In this document: in pieces, positions 1-8,729 of the stretch | Numbering within the stretch: position 1 is the first letter of the stretch | Layout of the letters: every line of letters begins with the position of its first letter | Virus record (IMG/VR): IMGVR_UViG_3300042691_011410 | Location: 1-33,516 of that record | DNA: 33,516 bases | DNA from: a virus | Strand: one strand, 5' to 3' | Program-made: the position numbers and the translations under genes | Notes under the pieces: model-generated | Database searches by the model: none | What the model saw: the letters and a program-made list of their open reading frames with translations, nothing else | What the model was told of the DNA's origin: nothing

Positions 1-867
1 AAAGTCATCACCATTTAAAGCGATAACTTCAGGCACTCGATTAGGGTCATCCACAAAATCAATAACCATAGAACCCGCTGCATCAGTTGGCGTGAACTTA
101 TTTTTCATTCGCTTTTCAACTGATTTCATTTCCTCATCACTTGGCACACCGTTTTTAAATACAATCATTCGACTGCCCTTAAATCCGTTTTGTATTTCTG
201 CTCTGTGGAAATTAGCTATTTCAGCATCTGTAATAATAGCAGGTACAGCTCCGATATATTCAGGTAGCGTGTAAGTCTTTATGTTTGGCCTATATGATTT
301 GAAGTAATATATAAACTCTTTTTGTTTTTTGCTCGTATTAATGCCGGGTATAGTAGTGATTTCACCTTCTTTGAAATTGGTCCTTTCGCTTCCATCTTCA
401 TTTAACCAACAGTCCGATTTGTAGAACTCTGTATTATCTGAATTGCTTCTAATTTTGGTATAGTCTACATGGTATAATTCAACAAGGTTGCCCGTTGCAT
501 CATTCACCCCATACAAGTAAAACCCACCAAAGAGAATTTCATCTAGTCCTACCTTGTTTAATATTTCATCAAGTGATTCGTACGGGTTAGGGTTGTCTAT
601 AAACGCTTGCAACTTTGCCACATCATCACCTTGCATCCCATCTTGTGAGAATGTTACCCCTTGCCCTTTTATGTATAATTGTTTTGAAGTAGAAATAGCA
701 TTATGCTTTGCACTCCGATTAAACAACGTAACTAAAAATTCAGGATAGTCGTTTTGGTCCCCGTACTTTACAAACTTTAGTTTGTTGCTGCTTTTAGGCT
801 CTTTAAATTCAGGTACTTTGTTATTGTCGAATTTAACAACTATGGTATTGTTTTTAAAATCACTCAT
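1..867 (-). CDS. Phage portal protein (C-terminal part cut by window edge)
   Basis: The frame is open from an ATG at 867 to the left window edge with no stop, giving the first 289 residues. The portal is the dodecameric ring at the capsid vertex through which DNA is packaged and to which the tail attaches. Visible hallmarks are an early segment reading NAISTSKQLYIKGQG and a later one reading ANFHRAEIQNGFKGSRMIV, both typical in my experience of Bacteroidota phage portals. The start overlaps the end of the upstream 137-residue gene by 8 bases, so the two are probably co-translated. It lies far downstream of the terminase with the whole tail module between them, which is unusual. Identification is by pattern recognition, not alignment; the C-terminal half is unseen. 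Confidence 0.82.
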   Translation of the reverse strand, partial: MSDFKNNTIVVKFDNNKVPEFKEPKSSNKLKFVKYGDQNDYPEFLVTLFNRSAKHNAISTSKQLYIKGQGVTFSQDGMQGDDVAKLQAFIDNPNPYESLDEILNKVGLDEILFGGFYLYGVNDATGNLVELYHVDYTKIRSNSDNTEFYKSDCWLNEDGSERTNFKEGEITTIPGINTSKKQKEFIYYFKSYRPNIKTYTLPEYIGAVPAIITDAEIANFHRAEIQNGFKGSRMIVFKNGVPSDEEMKSVEKRMKNKFTPTDAAGSMVIDFVDDPNRVPEVIALNGDDF

Positions 868-1273
868 AAATTATTGTTTGGCTTGCTTGTGGTGTATAGG
901 TGTGGGTTACTTGCTCGGCAGGTACTACCCAAACCAATCCCGTTTCAACTTGTTTCACTATATTCTCAACCGCTTCTGATGCATCTGTTAACCCCGTTGT
1001 ATTCTCTAGGTCAGTTTGAAAAATATAATAATCATAAAAGCCCTCATGCTCTAGTTCAACTTCACCATCTAATGTGTCGGGGTTAGTTGTTTCTGTTACT
1101 TCAAAACGGTTGTAGCGTCTTAAATAGGCTGATGTATCAGTTGCTATAAAGTAATATGATACTTGGCTTTGCTGATTGACAAATTGAAACAAATAAATAG
1201 GATTGGCTACTGTTGAATTTTCAAACAGAGTAACCGTTACTGTATTGGTTTCACCTTTATTTATCCTAATCAT
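860..1273 (-). CDS. Small virion-associated protein of unknown function next to portal
   Basis: A protein of 137 residues, rich in beta-prone sequence (Thr, Val, Tyr, Phe) and acidic, without membrane segments or signal peptide. I recognise the type as a frequent neighbour of portal or capsid genes in Bacteroidota phages but know no function. It begins a new transcription segment: a strong terminator and then a bipartite promoter-like motif lie directly upstream, with only 6 bases between the motif and the ATG. It overlaps the portal start by 8 bases. A head decoration, connector or tail component are all possible. Confidence 0.7.
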   Translation of the reverse strand: MIRINKGETNTVTVTLFENSTVANPIYLFQFVNQQSQVSYYFIATDTSAYLRRYNRFEVTETTNPDTLDGEVELEHEGFYDYYIFQTDLENTTGLTDASEAVENIVKQVETGLVWVVPAEQVTHTYTPQASQTIIYE

Positions 1274-1279
1274 TAACTA

Positions 1280-1306
1280 TAAGTATAAACACCTTAAAAT
1301 TTTGTT
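1280..1306 (-). promoter_or_regulatory. Candidate phage late promoter, copy 1
   Basis: On the minus strand the sequence reads AACAAAA, 12 bases, TATACTTA, then 6 bases to the ATG at 1273. It is one of four copies with identical spacing, all upstream of virion genes. This copy starts three bases after the U-tract of an intrinsic terminator, exactly where transcription would have to restart, which favours a promoter over a coding coincidence. Confidence 0.6.
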
Positions 1307-1308
1307 AT

Positions 1309-1332
1309 AAAAAAAGGGGACCGAAGCCCCCT
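1309..1332 (-). terminator. Intrinsic terminator after probable tail tube gene
   Basis: The minus strand folds into a 7-bp stem (AGGGGGC with GGTCCCCT partners, one G-U pair) closed by a UUCG tetraloop with a C-G closing pair, and is followed directly by seven U. This is a textbook rho-independent terminator. It ends the transcript carrying the major capsid and the 172-residue protein. Confidence 0.9.
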
Positions 1333-1356
1333 TAATTAGAAAAGAAAATATAAAAC

Positions 1357-1875
1357 CTACACTTGCAACGCTGCTATGATAGTGGAATCAACCTCATTTG
1401 CGAATGATTTTTCCATCCCTGAGAATGTCAATTGATACCCTTGAAACTCATTCATTGCTTGCCCTGAGTTACCCGTTCCTGCTGATACTTCCATTCCGAA
1501 ATCTTTACCAAACAAAAAGTAAGTACCCGCCTTAGTTTCGCCTATAATTATAGTGCGATTCTTGATGATAAGTTCAAGTTTGATTTGGGTTTCGTATTGA
1601 AGTTTTACAAAGTTTGCAACGATACCCTGCTCATATGCCACCGTTCCAACTGTTGGGTCTGCTTGAATGTTTTGAGTAAAGTTGTTTTGTCCTCTAGGAT
1701 GTAACGCATACTTGAAGAACTTAGTTCCACTCGTCTTTGTTATGCCTGTCACGAATCCACTTGCATTCTCAGCAACGGCTGTAACATTAGCATGTTCTGT
1801 AATGTAAATATTTTTGATACCTGCTACTGCGTCTTTACAATCTAACGCGTATCCTGAAACTATTGCACAAGCCAT
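1357..1875 (-). CDS. Probable major tail tube protein
   Basis: A protein of 172 residues starting MACAIVSGYALDCKDAVAGI, a start I associate with a common Bacteroidota phage virion protein. It has no membrane segment or coiled coil and is composed of alternating beta-prone stretches, as expected of a tail tube or similar beta-rich virion protein. It follows the major capsid gene across a short GC-rich hairpin and is followed by a strong terminator, a pattern fitting an abundantly made structural protein. A head decoration or completion protein is the alternative. The ATG at 1875 is the only sensible start. Confidence 0.55.
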   Translation of the reverse strand: MACAIVSGYALDCKDAVAGIKNIYITEHANVTAVAENASGFVTGITKTSGTKFFKYALHPRGQNNFTQNIQADPTVGTVAYEQGIVANFVKLQYETQIKLELIIKNRTIIIGETKAGTYFLFGKDFGMEVSAGTGNSGQAMNEFQGYQLTFSGMEKSFANEVDSTIIAALQV

Positions 1876-1891
1876 ATTTGAATATTATTAA

Positions 1892-1910
1892 AGGGGGTTA
1901 TTAGCCCCCT
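1892..1910 (-). terminator. GC-rich hairpin between capsid and tail tube genes
   Basis: On the minus strand AGGGGG and CCCCCT form a 6-bp stem with a 7-base loop, followed by a weak U-run interrupted by A (TTTAATAA). It may be a leaky terminator or an mRNA-stabilising or processing hairpin that tunes the ratio of capsid to downstream protein. The poor U-tract argues against full termination. Confidence 0.55.
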
Positions 1911-1915
1911 GTGAA

Positions 1916-2857
1916 TTATAATGTTAACTTAACGATTTCGGTTGGTATTCCGATTTGAACGCCCATCTTGAATTTCATGCGCATGTTTACTGAATCGTAG
2001 TCTTCAGAATACCATACTTTCAATTCATCATCTTCGCCTTCAGCATCTACACCTAAGAACAAGTTTGAAGTTCTAGCTGCGTAAATCTTATTCTGTGAAT
2101 TCAATCCGTCAACAGGTACAATCTTTACGCTAGTACCGTGTAAGAAATACTCACCTAATGAATCAGTTGAAGCAACATAGTTGAATAAGTTTGCATTGAT
2201 TAACGCTGTTTGGTACATTCTGCTCAAGTCAGTTCCGATGAAGATTCTCAAGTCAGGCTTGTTCAAAATCTCAACAGGGATAGCGTTGTAAACACCTTGC
2301 AATACTGCGATAATGTTTGTAACTGTAATTGAAGTTACAGGTGTCATGTATGCTGATGCATTTGCTTGAACTACTCCTGATGCCGCATTGATGATTTTAA
2401 TTAAACCGTCAAACTTGTTCAATCCATCTTGCCATGCAGTAGTGTCTGATTGCCAAATAGCGATTTCTGTTTTTGCACCTTGCGCACCCATGATGTGTTG
2501 CATGAACGCTTGATCGATTCCACCTGGTAATGTTTCGTAGTTAGAACCTGGTGAAAGTAACAACTGAGTGTATTTCGCTTCAAGATCTGCGATACACCAT
2601 TGCTTTTCTACCTTTACTCTACCTACTGTAAGTACACGTGCTGTGATTGTAGTGTCACCTGATGCGTTTATTAAACCGCAAGTGCCACCTGTTTGCCAAA
2701 TCAAGTCATCATCCAAACGAGGAAGTTGAATTGAAGATTTTACGCCTGTTAACTTGCTCATTAATGATGCAGTCTTTGGCGAGAAGAATGACTCAACAAG
2801 CAACATTTGCTCATTGGTTTTGGTGTAATTAGCTAAACTAGCTGCTGAAATTGCCAT
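1916..2857 (-). CDS. Major capsid protein, HK97-like
   Basis: A protein of 313 residues that would form the icosahedral shell. Position supports the call: directly upstream lie a scaffold-like gene and an XkdF-type prohead protease in the classic protease, scaffold, capsid order. The N-terminus mentions a run of small residues and a conserved TNEQMLLVESFF-like helix; the C-terminus has the RMKFKMGVQIGIPTEIVKL strand typical of HK97-fold P-domain ends in Bacteroidota phages. There are no membrane segments. Only 12 bases separate it from the scaffold gene, so it is expressed from the same message. Confidence 0.88.
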   Translation of the reverse strand: MAISAASLANYTKTNEQMLLVESFFSPKTASLMSKLTGVKSSIQLPRLDDDLIWQTGGTCGLINASGDTTITARVLTVGRVKVEKQWCIADLEAKYTQLLLSPGSNYETLPGGIDQAFMQHIMGAQGAKTEIAIWQSDTTAWQDGLNKFDGLIKIINAASGVVQANASAYMTPVTSITVTNIIAVLQGVYNAIPVEILNKPDLRIFIGTDLSRMYQTALINANLFNYVASTDSLGEYFLHGTSVKIVPVDGLNSQNKIYAARTSNLFLGVDAEGEDDELKVWYSEDYDSVNMRMKFKMGVQIGIPTEIVKLTL

Positions 2858-2869
2858 AATTTTTTTTGA

Positions 2870-3460
2870 TTAATTTTGTCCTTTAAATTTTTTATACTCT
2901 GCGAAAAGTTCCGCTGTTGTTTTTCTTTCTTTTACTTGAATGTTGAATTTACCTGCGATTGGTTTAGGTGATTCTACTTCAGGTGCTTTTGCTATTTCGT
3001 CAACGATTGACTTAATAGCATCGAACTTGCCTTCTACACTCTGAGCAACTTCTAATGCCTTAGCGTATTCTTGCTTGCCCGATTTCATTTCTTCTGCTAT
3101 TGCTTTGATTTCTGCAACGATTGGTGCGATTGCGTCAATAACCGCTTGCACTACATCTTCAGTCATTGATGGTGGTACTTCTACTTCAACCTCAGCCAAT
3201 TCCTCTTCCTTTTCTTTTGGTTGAATAACTGTAACCAAACCTCCTAAAGTTGTAACAAGTGTTCCATCTTCTAGTTCATGTTGTGCGTCAGGTGCGGGTA
3301 GTGTGTTCCCGTCTTCAGCTACTACCAATAAAGCAGTACCTTCAGTTAGTTCACCTTCCCATTGAACAATAGTACCGTCTGCCAACTTTGCGTTGCCAAA
3401 CTCTTTTTCATTCCCCATTATAATGGTCTTTATTCTGTTAAATGCTTCTAATCGTGTCAT
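2870..3460 (-). CDS. Scaffold-like capsid assembly protein
   Basis: A 196-residue, strongly acidic protein between the protease and the capsid gene, the place of scaffolding proteins. Residues about 1-80 form a beta-rich segment with the motifs KLADGT and ELEDGT. A Glu-rich linker follows, then a predicted coiled coil at about residues 100-165, and a short basic tail (KERKTTAELFAEYKKFKGQN) that could bind capsid subunits. Scaffolds guide prohead assembly and are removed by the protease. A bipartite promoter motif lies 15 bases upstream of the ATG at 3460. Confidence 0.7.
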   Translation of the reverse strand: MTRLEAFNRIKTIIMGNEKEFGNAKLADGTIVQWEGELTEGTALLVVAEDGNTLPAPDAQHELEDGTLVTTLGGLVTVIQPKEKEEELAEVEVEVPPSMTEDVVQAVIDAIAPIVAEIKAIAEEMKSGKQEYAKALEVAQSVEGKFDAIKSIVDEIAKAPEVESPKPIAGKFNIQVKERKTTAELFAEYKKFKGQN

Positions 3461-3475
3461 ATGATTAATTTATTA

Positions 3476-3502
3476 TAAGTATAAACGTGTTTTATCTTTG
3501 CT
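3476..3502 (-). promoter_or_regulatory. Candidate phage late promoter, copy 2
   Basis: The minus strand reads AGCAAAG, 12 bases, TATACTTA, then 15 bases to the ATG at 3460 of the scaffold-like gene. Spacing within the motif is identical to the other three copies. It lies almost wholly in the gap after the protease gene. Confidence 0.6.
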
Positions 3503-3504
3503 TT

Positions 3505-4083
3505 TTAGTCCTCAATCTGTTTGATGATTTCGATTACTTGCTCAATTACCGATTGAGGTTTTTTGTCAATCTTAACGAGTCCGAAAGTACCTTCTACACT
3601 AAACCCCTTAAAGTCGCCCGTCTTAATAAAGTCATTCCAAACCTCGTCATTATCTACCTTGTAACTTCCAAACCAACTGCCATCCGTCAACTTGAATCCT
3701 GTTGGTGAATGAATACCACGTTTTGAATCAATCATGAAACTTTCAATCATGTAAACGCCATCAAAGAAGTTATTTTGATCGTGCATTCCATTTACTTGCT
3801 GTGTGAAATTCTTTTTATGAAACTTGTTTCGAACATTATAAATATCCTCACTTGTGAAGATTCCATAATACTCACCTGATTCATCACGCCTGTAAATAGG
3901 TAGGTCAGCTATCATCAATGCCCCGCTTATTATTCGTTTTTCTTTATCGGCTGCAAATCTTACTTGATTACTAAACGCCTGCCAATTAACTTCAATAGCA
4001 GGGTTATCTACTAAGGCAACTGCTGTAACCTCTGAATCATCATCCTCACCTACTACAAATCTGTATATTGGTAATTTCTCCAT
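3505..4083 (-). CDS. Prohead maturation protease, XkdF-like serine protease
   Basis: A protein of 192 residues that cleaves the scaffold and capsid precursor during prohead maturation. It shows the XkdF/S78-like layout: VALVDNPAIEV near residue 25, ISGALMIADLPIYR near 52, a candidate catalytic His at 101 (NGMHDQN) and a candidate nucleophile Ser at 162 (KGFSVEG). It directly precedes scaffold and major capsid. It has its own promoter-like motif 5 bases before the ATG. The second acidic member of the triad cannot be assigned with certainty by eye. Confidence 0.85.
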   Translation of the reverse strand: MEKLPIYRFVVGEDDDSEVTAVALVDNPAIEVNWQAFSNQVRFAADKEKRIISGALMIADLPIYRRDESGEYYGIFTSEDIYNVRNKFHKKNFTQQVNGMHDQNNFFDGVYMIESFMIDSKRGIHSPTGFKLTDGSWFGSYKVDNDEVWNDFIKTGDFKGFSVEGTFGLVKIDKKPQSVIEQVIEIIKQIED

Positions 4084-4088
4084 ATTCT

Positions 4089-4115
4089 TAAGTATAAGTC
4101 TATTTTACTTTTGCT
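4089..4115 (-). promoter_or_regulatory. Candidate phage late promoter, copy 3
   Basis: The minus strand reads AGCAAAA, 12 bases, TATACTTA, then 5 bases to the ATG at 4083. The upstream half overlaps the last codons and stop of the tape-measure gene. With so short a leader the mRNA would be nearly leaderless. Confidence 0.6.
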
Positions 4116-5860
4116 TTATTCTTTATGCCGTCTACCGTGTTTTGCGTCTTTGTTATGTCCGATTCTAATACATACACTCTATTATCTTGTGTCTTTATAT
4201 TACGGGTTACAATCGGCTCATTTGCGCCTTGTATTCTTATCCCTTGTGATATTGGATTAAATGAAGGTGTCCCGCCTCCTGTTGACGGCATAGTAGGCAT
4301 TGCGCCACCTCCACCAACTGCGCCACCTCCACCCGAGTTAGGAATTTGCACGGCCATTATTCGCCTAACACTAGCCAACCCAGCAGCAATAATACCCGCT
4401 GCCCCAATGAACCCGAATATACCACCTTGTGCTAGGGCCTTAGATGCACCAACATAAGTATTAATTGTTGCACTTGCTACACCTAAAGCCTTGCCTGCTG
4501 CTGTTTGTTGTCCTAATAAATCCGCAAAACCTGCCGCAGCGTTTGCAACCGTCATCATGTTATTGATTTTGGCTTGTGCTTCCTCGTCTGCTATTTTCTT
4601 TTTAGCATCTGCTGCTTGCTTGTCACTATAAACACCCCTTGTATTTAAGGATTCAATTATCTCAAGTTTCCTATCGGCTGCCGTTTGCTCAGTAGCCAAT
4701 TCATCTTGAAGTAATTTATCTGTACGCTCTTTCTGTTTAGCATACCTATCGTCAACTGCTTGTAATGATTTTTCAGTTTCCTTATTCTTTAACTTTTCAC
4801 GCCTTTCTCTATCTATTTCACTTTGTGCGTATTCGATTTTCTTGTTAAACTCGTCTCGTTTCCTTGCAATTTCATCACGCCTTTCTTGAACCTTTTGAGC
4901 ATCTTCATTAAACTTTTTAATTCGTTCTTTTTCTTTTTCGTCACGCTTTGTTCTTTCACCGTCTACGAAATTATTGTACTTAACCTCTTCAACAATCAAA
5001 TTATTCTTTAACTCTTTGAATTGTTTTAGTTCCTCTTTAGTCAACTCCCCATTTACTTTCAATCGTTTCCTAAGTGTTTCTAAATCGTTTTCAATCATTT
5101 GCTTTTTGGCGTTGTAGATTTCTTTCTCTTTTCCGCCTACCGCTTCCCAAATTTCGATTTGTTGCTTTAATGTTTCATTGGTCTTTAGGTTTTTCTTGTT
5201 CAATGAATCTAGTTCCCTGCCTGCTTGACTTGTTATACCTACAAAGTCAGTAACTGATTGAATGATATTGCCAAAGAATTTCCCAACCGTTTCAAGTCCG
5301 GGTATTAACTTTAAAACAAACGTGCTGAACTCTTTCCAATTTGCCACCAATAACCCGACTGCCACAGCTGCTGCACCTATTCCCGTTGCTATTATTGCAC
5401 CTCGTAAGGTACTAAATGCTTTGGTTACGTTACCTACTACCAATTTACCTAAGTCTGCAAAATCATTTTTGAACTCAATCATTGAATTAAGCCCTTGACT
5501 TAAGGCCATAGCGCCTTGTACTTTTACTAAGGTCTTTTGTAGGTCCTCACTTTCTGCACCAAACAAAGCCATTGCACCTTGCACCGCACTAAATCCCCCC
5601 GCCAATCCTCCAATAGTTCTCACGAATGGTGCGAACTTCTTTTCAGGATCAGCATTCTCAATCGCATCATTAACCCCTCTTATCTGTTCTCTTAATTGTC
5701 CCGCTTTAGCTGCTGCTTGTTTAAACGCATCACTGTTTGAATCGAGTGTGCCTAACTGTTTAGTCAGGTCCCTTAATTCACCTTTCAATCCTTTTATCGA
5801 ATTGGCACTTTGCCCCGTTTTTACTTCGGTTTCAAATATTATTTTTTCAGTTTCTGCCAT
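4100..5860 (-). CDS. Tail tape measure protein
   Basis: A protein of 586 residues that sets tail length and is ejected ahead of the DNA. Residues about 1-75 are helical with heptad-like spacing. Two hydrophobic segments follow, near 152-176 (AIIATGIGAAAVAVGLLVANW) and 476-500. Between them lies a long charged coiled coil rich in Lys, Glu and Arg. The C-terminus has a Gly-rich linker (SGGGGAVGGGG). This layout is classic. At about 1.5 angstrom per residue the tail would be near 90 nm. The protein starts 2 bases after the preceding stop, without a Shine-Dalgarno sequence. Confidence 0.87.
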   Translation of the reverse strand: MAETEKIIFETEVKTGQSANSIKGLKGELRDLTKQLGTLDSNSDAFKQAAAKAGQLREQIRGVNDAIENADPEKKFAPFVRTIGGLAGGFSAVQGAMALFGAESEDLQKTLVKVQGAMALSQGLNSMIEFKNDFADLGKLVVGNVTKAFSTLRGAIIATGIGAAAVAVGLLVANWKEFSTFVLKLIPGLETVGKFFGNIIQSVTDFVGITSQAGRELDSLNKKNLKTNETLKQQIEIWEAVGGKEKEIYNAKKQMIENDLETLRKRLKVNGELTKEELKQFKELKNNLIVEEVKYNNFVDGERTKRDEKEKERIKKFNEDAQKVQERRDEIARKRDEFNKKIEYAQSEIDRERREKLKNKETEKSLQAVDDRYAKQKERTDKLLQDELATEQTAADRKLEIIESLNTRGVYSDKQAADAKKKIADEEAQAKINNMMTVANAAAGFADLLGQQTAAGKALGVASATINTYVGASKALAQGGIFGFIGAAGIIAAGLASVRRIMAVQIPNSGGGGAVGGGGAMPTMPSTGGGTPSFNPISQGIRIQGANEPIVTRNIKTQDNRVYVLESDITKTQNTVDGIKNKAKVK

Positions 5861-5861
5861 G

Positions 5862-8729
5862 TTATAATTTTATAAATCTGTATCGTACTACTATCTCCAA
5901 TGTTCCGTCACCTCCGCTCAGGTTGCCACCTGCTTCTATTTCAATATCCAACGCTGCTTGTATAGGTTGGTCAAGTATTTTCATTGTTTGTATGCTATCT
6001 GATGCGCCTGAAACAAACGTGGCTGTAAACTCCCCTAAGTTTTCGCTTGAGTTCTTGACATAAATTTTATGACTTGCATAGCCCGCACCTGCTCTCAGTA
6101 CAGCATACCCATCCACAATCTGACAAACATAACCACTTGGCACTTCGATAATAGTTATTGGTGTGGTGTGAAGTATATCTAATTCAGCTTCGGTCAATAG
6201 TGTTCTTGAGGTGAAAGGTTCTTGACAATTATTGATTATTGTTTCACCGTTCAATGTTGCTGTTTGTCCCGTGCTACCTATTAAAGTTACATCGTCATTA
6301 TCTACATTATTGCCATTAGAACCTAATGCGGTTACGTTTGAACCATAAATAGTATTATCATCCCCATTTGTGATTGCCCCGTTACCTATTAGGTTATTTC
6401 CCTCACCTGCAACAAATCCGTTTGCGTCATATATTTGTTGGCCTTGTCCGTAAACATTACCGCTTTTACCTACTTGAACATTATACACGCCTACTGTTTC
6501 GCCACCTACTTCAACTCCACCCGCACCCGTTACTGTTATAGGCTCACCAACGAATTGATATTTTGTTGCTAATTTAAGAAACTCACATTTGATTGTGTCT
6601 TGACTATTTAGGTCATAAGTAATCGACTGTAAAATGTAACGCTGTCTATCTATTTGATAAAAACTTCTAAATGATAGATTGTAAATATCAACCTCGTTTA
6701 GGTGTAGATACATTTCAACTATACTACTATCTGGGTCTGATATCTGCTCAATGTAGGATTTCCAATACGCATTGAATAAAGTATTGTTAGTTACTAATGT
6801 TGGGTTGTAAAAAAACGTGTCAGGAATGCCCCAACTCAAGTCATTATCGGGTGCAATGTAATCATCATAATGACCAGCATATGGATAGTCATATATTGCC
6901 GTTTCCCCGTTTTCATTGGTTACTAAATACCACGGTGTTGTCGTATCGGTTAGAGTATATTTTTTATAAAACAATATTCTAGGCTTACCTGCTCGGCCTG
7001 TTGCCTTGCCTTGTGAATCAAAGTTTTGAATTGAACTCACAACCCTTGTATGACCTGAATAACTCGTTAATACAGTTGGTGCAAATCCGACTTCTATCTT
7101 TTCGGTATCGGTTACAAATTCATTTTCAACCTCAAACACTCTATGCCCATAGGTATATTCTGATTGACGCTGATAGTCTTTATTATAAACATCTTCATCC
7201 GCTTTATATTGGTAGGTGTATCTTTTATTCTTTAACGCCCCAACGGGTTTTATGGTTATGTCCTTTGAGTGGTCAACTTTATTAGTCCAATCAATTACTG
7301 AGTTGCTTTGATAAAAAGTGTTTCTCGGCTCAATGATTAATTTTCTATCATCGTACTTGTCAACTTCAATATACAGATTGAACATTTTTACAAGCCATAT
7401 TAAGAAGTCCGATTGTTTCAAGTCTTTCGGTAATACCCGATTCATGTCAACTGTGATGCGTTCAAAGAAATTCAAATCGGTGTTTGGAGTCATGTACCAT
7501 GTTGAACTGCTTCTAATATTCAATGCATCTGTAATGGTTAAAGGTGCTCCTGCTAAAAATCCATAATAGGGCCTATCAACATAAACATATATCTTATCCC
7601 CCGTTAAAAAGTCATTGAATATACCTGAATCTAGTGTTATCTCTATATTATTTTCTTGATTAATCGTAGTAAAAAACGACCTAGCAGTTGTACTATCTAA
7701 AGCAGTAAACACACCCCCTCTTAATCTTATTATGGTTACAGTTTGCCAAATAGTTACTACGTTTATCGGTGAAGTGTTTTTTATCGTACACTCTAAAAAT
7801 ACTTTGAACTTATAACTCCCTTGTGTGTCTGCATTGTATCCGTAAAAATAACCTGATGCATCTAGTCCGCTTGGAGTTGTGTCTTGAACGATATTATTGA
7901 ATGGTACTGTTGCTGCGATTCTACCTGATAGTGGGTTTAAATTAATGTAATCACTATTGCTCAAATAGCCCGTTGTTGCGTCTAGCAGAAACTCAAACGA
8001 CCTATCCTGAACCTCTGTTTCGCTTAATTTGAATTGCCCACCGTTGTAAGGCATGATGAGGGATTGGAATATTTCGCCACCCAAAAAAGTGCTGTCATAT
8101 GTATAGCCTGCATTATTAATCATTAGTGTAATTAAATGTGCAACCTTAACAGCAGGGTATAAATTGCTCAGTTTATAATAGTCTTGATTTTTAACTTGAC
8201 CGTAATCAATTAAAGGGTAAACGTATGGATTAGAAAAAGCCCAACTAGCTACAACATTCCCATAAGTTAAAGTATGATTAAGGTCTGAAAGGTCAATATC
8301 AGACATATACTTCCCGTCAATATCGCTGAAGATATTTTTAACCCTACCAATAAAGTTTAACTCATATTCAATCGAACCGTCATCCAACTTTAAAACATTA
8401 ACCAATTGAAGATACCCTGAACTTTGCAAAACATTGTTTCGGTATAAATACGAATTAGCTCGATAATTAGCGTTGAATGCTGTGTTAAAATTAACCCCAC
8501 TTTCATTCGTGGTGTAACGTGCTAAATCAAATACATAGTTAAATATCTTATTGTTATTCGCAGTACCCGGCACTTTAATTGTTTTGGTATAATCTGCAAC
8601 CCTGCTCTGAGGGTCGCTAATATCCGAAATCTGTTTCGTTAACTCTAAAGGTACGTCATCATACAAGTCAACATTGTAATTGATTATACCGCTTGCATTA
8701 TCGTATATTACTAATTTAGTTTCTATCAT
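5862..8729 (-). CDS. Large tail/baseplate protein with beta-roll-like C-terminal segment
   Basis: At 955 residues this is the largest protein here. The N-terminal region (about 1-160) is a conserved Bacteroidota phage tail-tip type with the segment DISDPQSRVADYTKTIKVPG, and the middle (about 420-700) resembles a hub or baseplate protein. Near residues 760-840 the sequence becomes short Gly-Asn-rich repeats (EGNNLIGNGAITNGD, NTIYGSNVTALGSNG), as in YadA-like head repeats or other left-handed beta-rolls, followed by a beta-rich cap. That arrangement suggests a stalk with host-contact tip. It overlaps the upstream tail gene by 4 bases (ATGA). Exact role is not certain. Confidence 0.72.
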   Translation of the reverse strand: MIETKLVIYDNASGIINYNVDLYDDVPLELTKQISDISDPQSRVADYTKTIKVPGTANNNKIFNYVFDLARYTTNESGVNFNTAFNANYRANSYLYRNNVLQSSGYLQLVNVLKLDDGSIEYELNFIGRVKNIFSDIDGKYMSDIDLSDLNHTLTYGNVVASWAFSNPYVYPLIDYGQVKNQDYYKLSNLYPAVKVAHLITLMINNAGYTYDSTFLGGEIFQSLIMPYNGGQFKLSETEVQDRSFEFLLDATTGYLSNSDYINLNPLSGRIAATVPFNNIVQDTTPSGLDASGYFYGYNADTQGSYKFKVFLECTIKNTSPINVVTIWQTVTIIRLRGGVFTALDSTTARSFFTTINQENNIEITLDSGIFNDFLTGDKIYVYVDRPYYGFLAGAPLTITDALNIRSSSTWYMTPNTDLNFFERITVDMNRVLPKDLKQSDFLIWLVKMFNLYIEVDKYDDRKLIIEPRNTFYQSNSVIDWTNKVDHSKDITIKPVGALKNKRYTYQYKADEDVYNKDYQRQSEYTYGHRVFEVENEFVTDTEKIEVGFAPTVLTSYSGHTRVVSSIQNFDSQGKATGRAGKPRILFYKKYTLTDTTTPWYLVTNENGETAIYDYPYAGHYDDYIAPDNDLSWGIPDTFFYNPTLVTNNTLFNAYWKSYIEQISDPDSSIVEMYLHLNEVDIYNLSFRSFYQIDRQRYILQSITYDLNSQDTIKCEFLKLATKYQFVGEPITVTGAGGVEVGGETVGVYNVQVGKSGNVYGQGQQIYDANGFVAGEGNNLIGNGAITNGDDNTIYGSNVTALGSNGNNVDNDDVTLIGSTGQTATLNGETIINNCQEPFTSRTLLTEAELDILHTTPITIIEVPSGYVCQIVDGYAVLRAGAGYASHKIYVKNSSENLGEFTATFVSGASDSIQTMKILDQPIQAALDIEIEAGGNLSGGDGTLEIVVRYRFIKL

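Noticed and set aside
4125-4457. Plus-strand frame of 110 residues with a Pro-rich run
   Set aside because: Antisense of the Gly-rich end of the tape-measure gene, which produces the Pro run.
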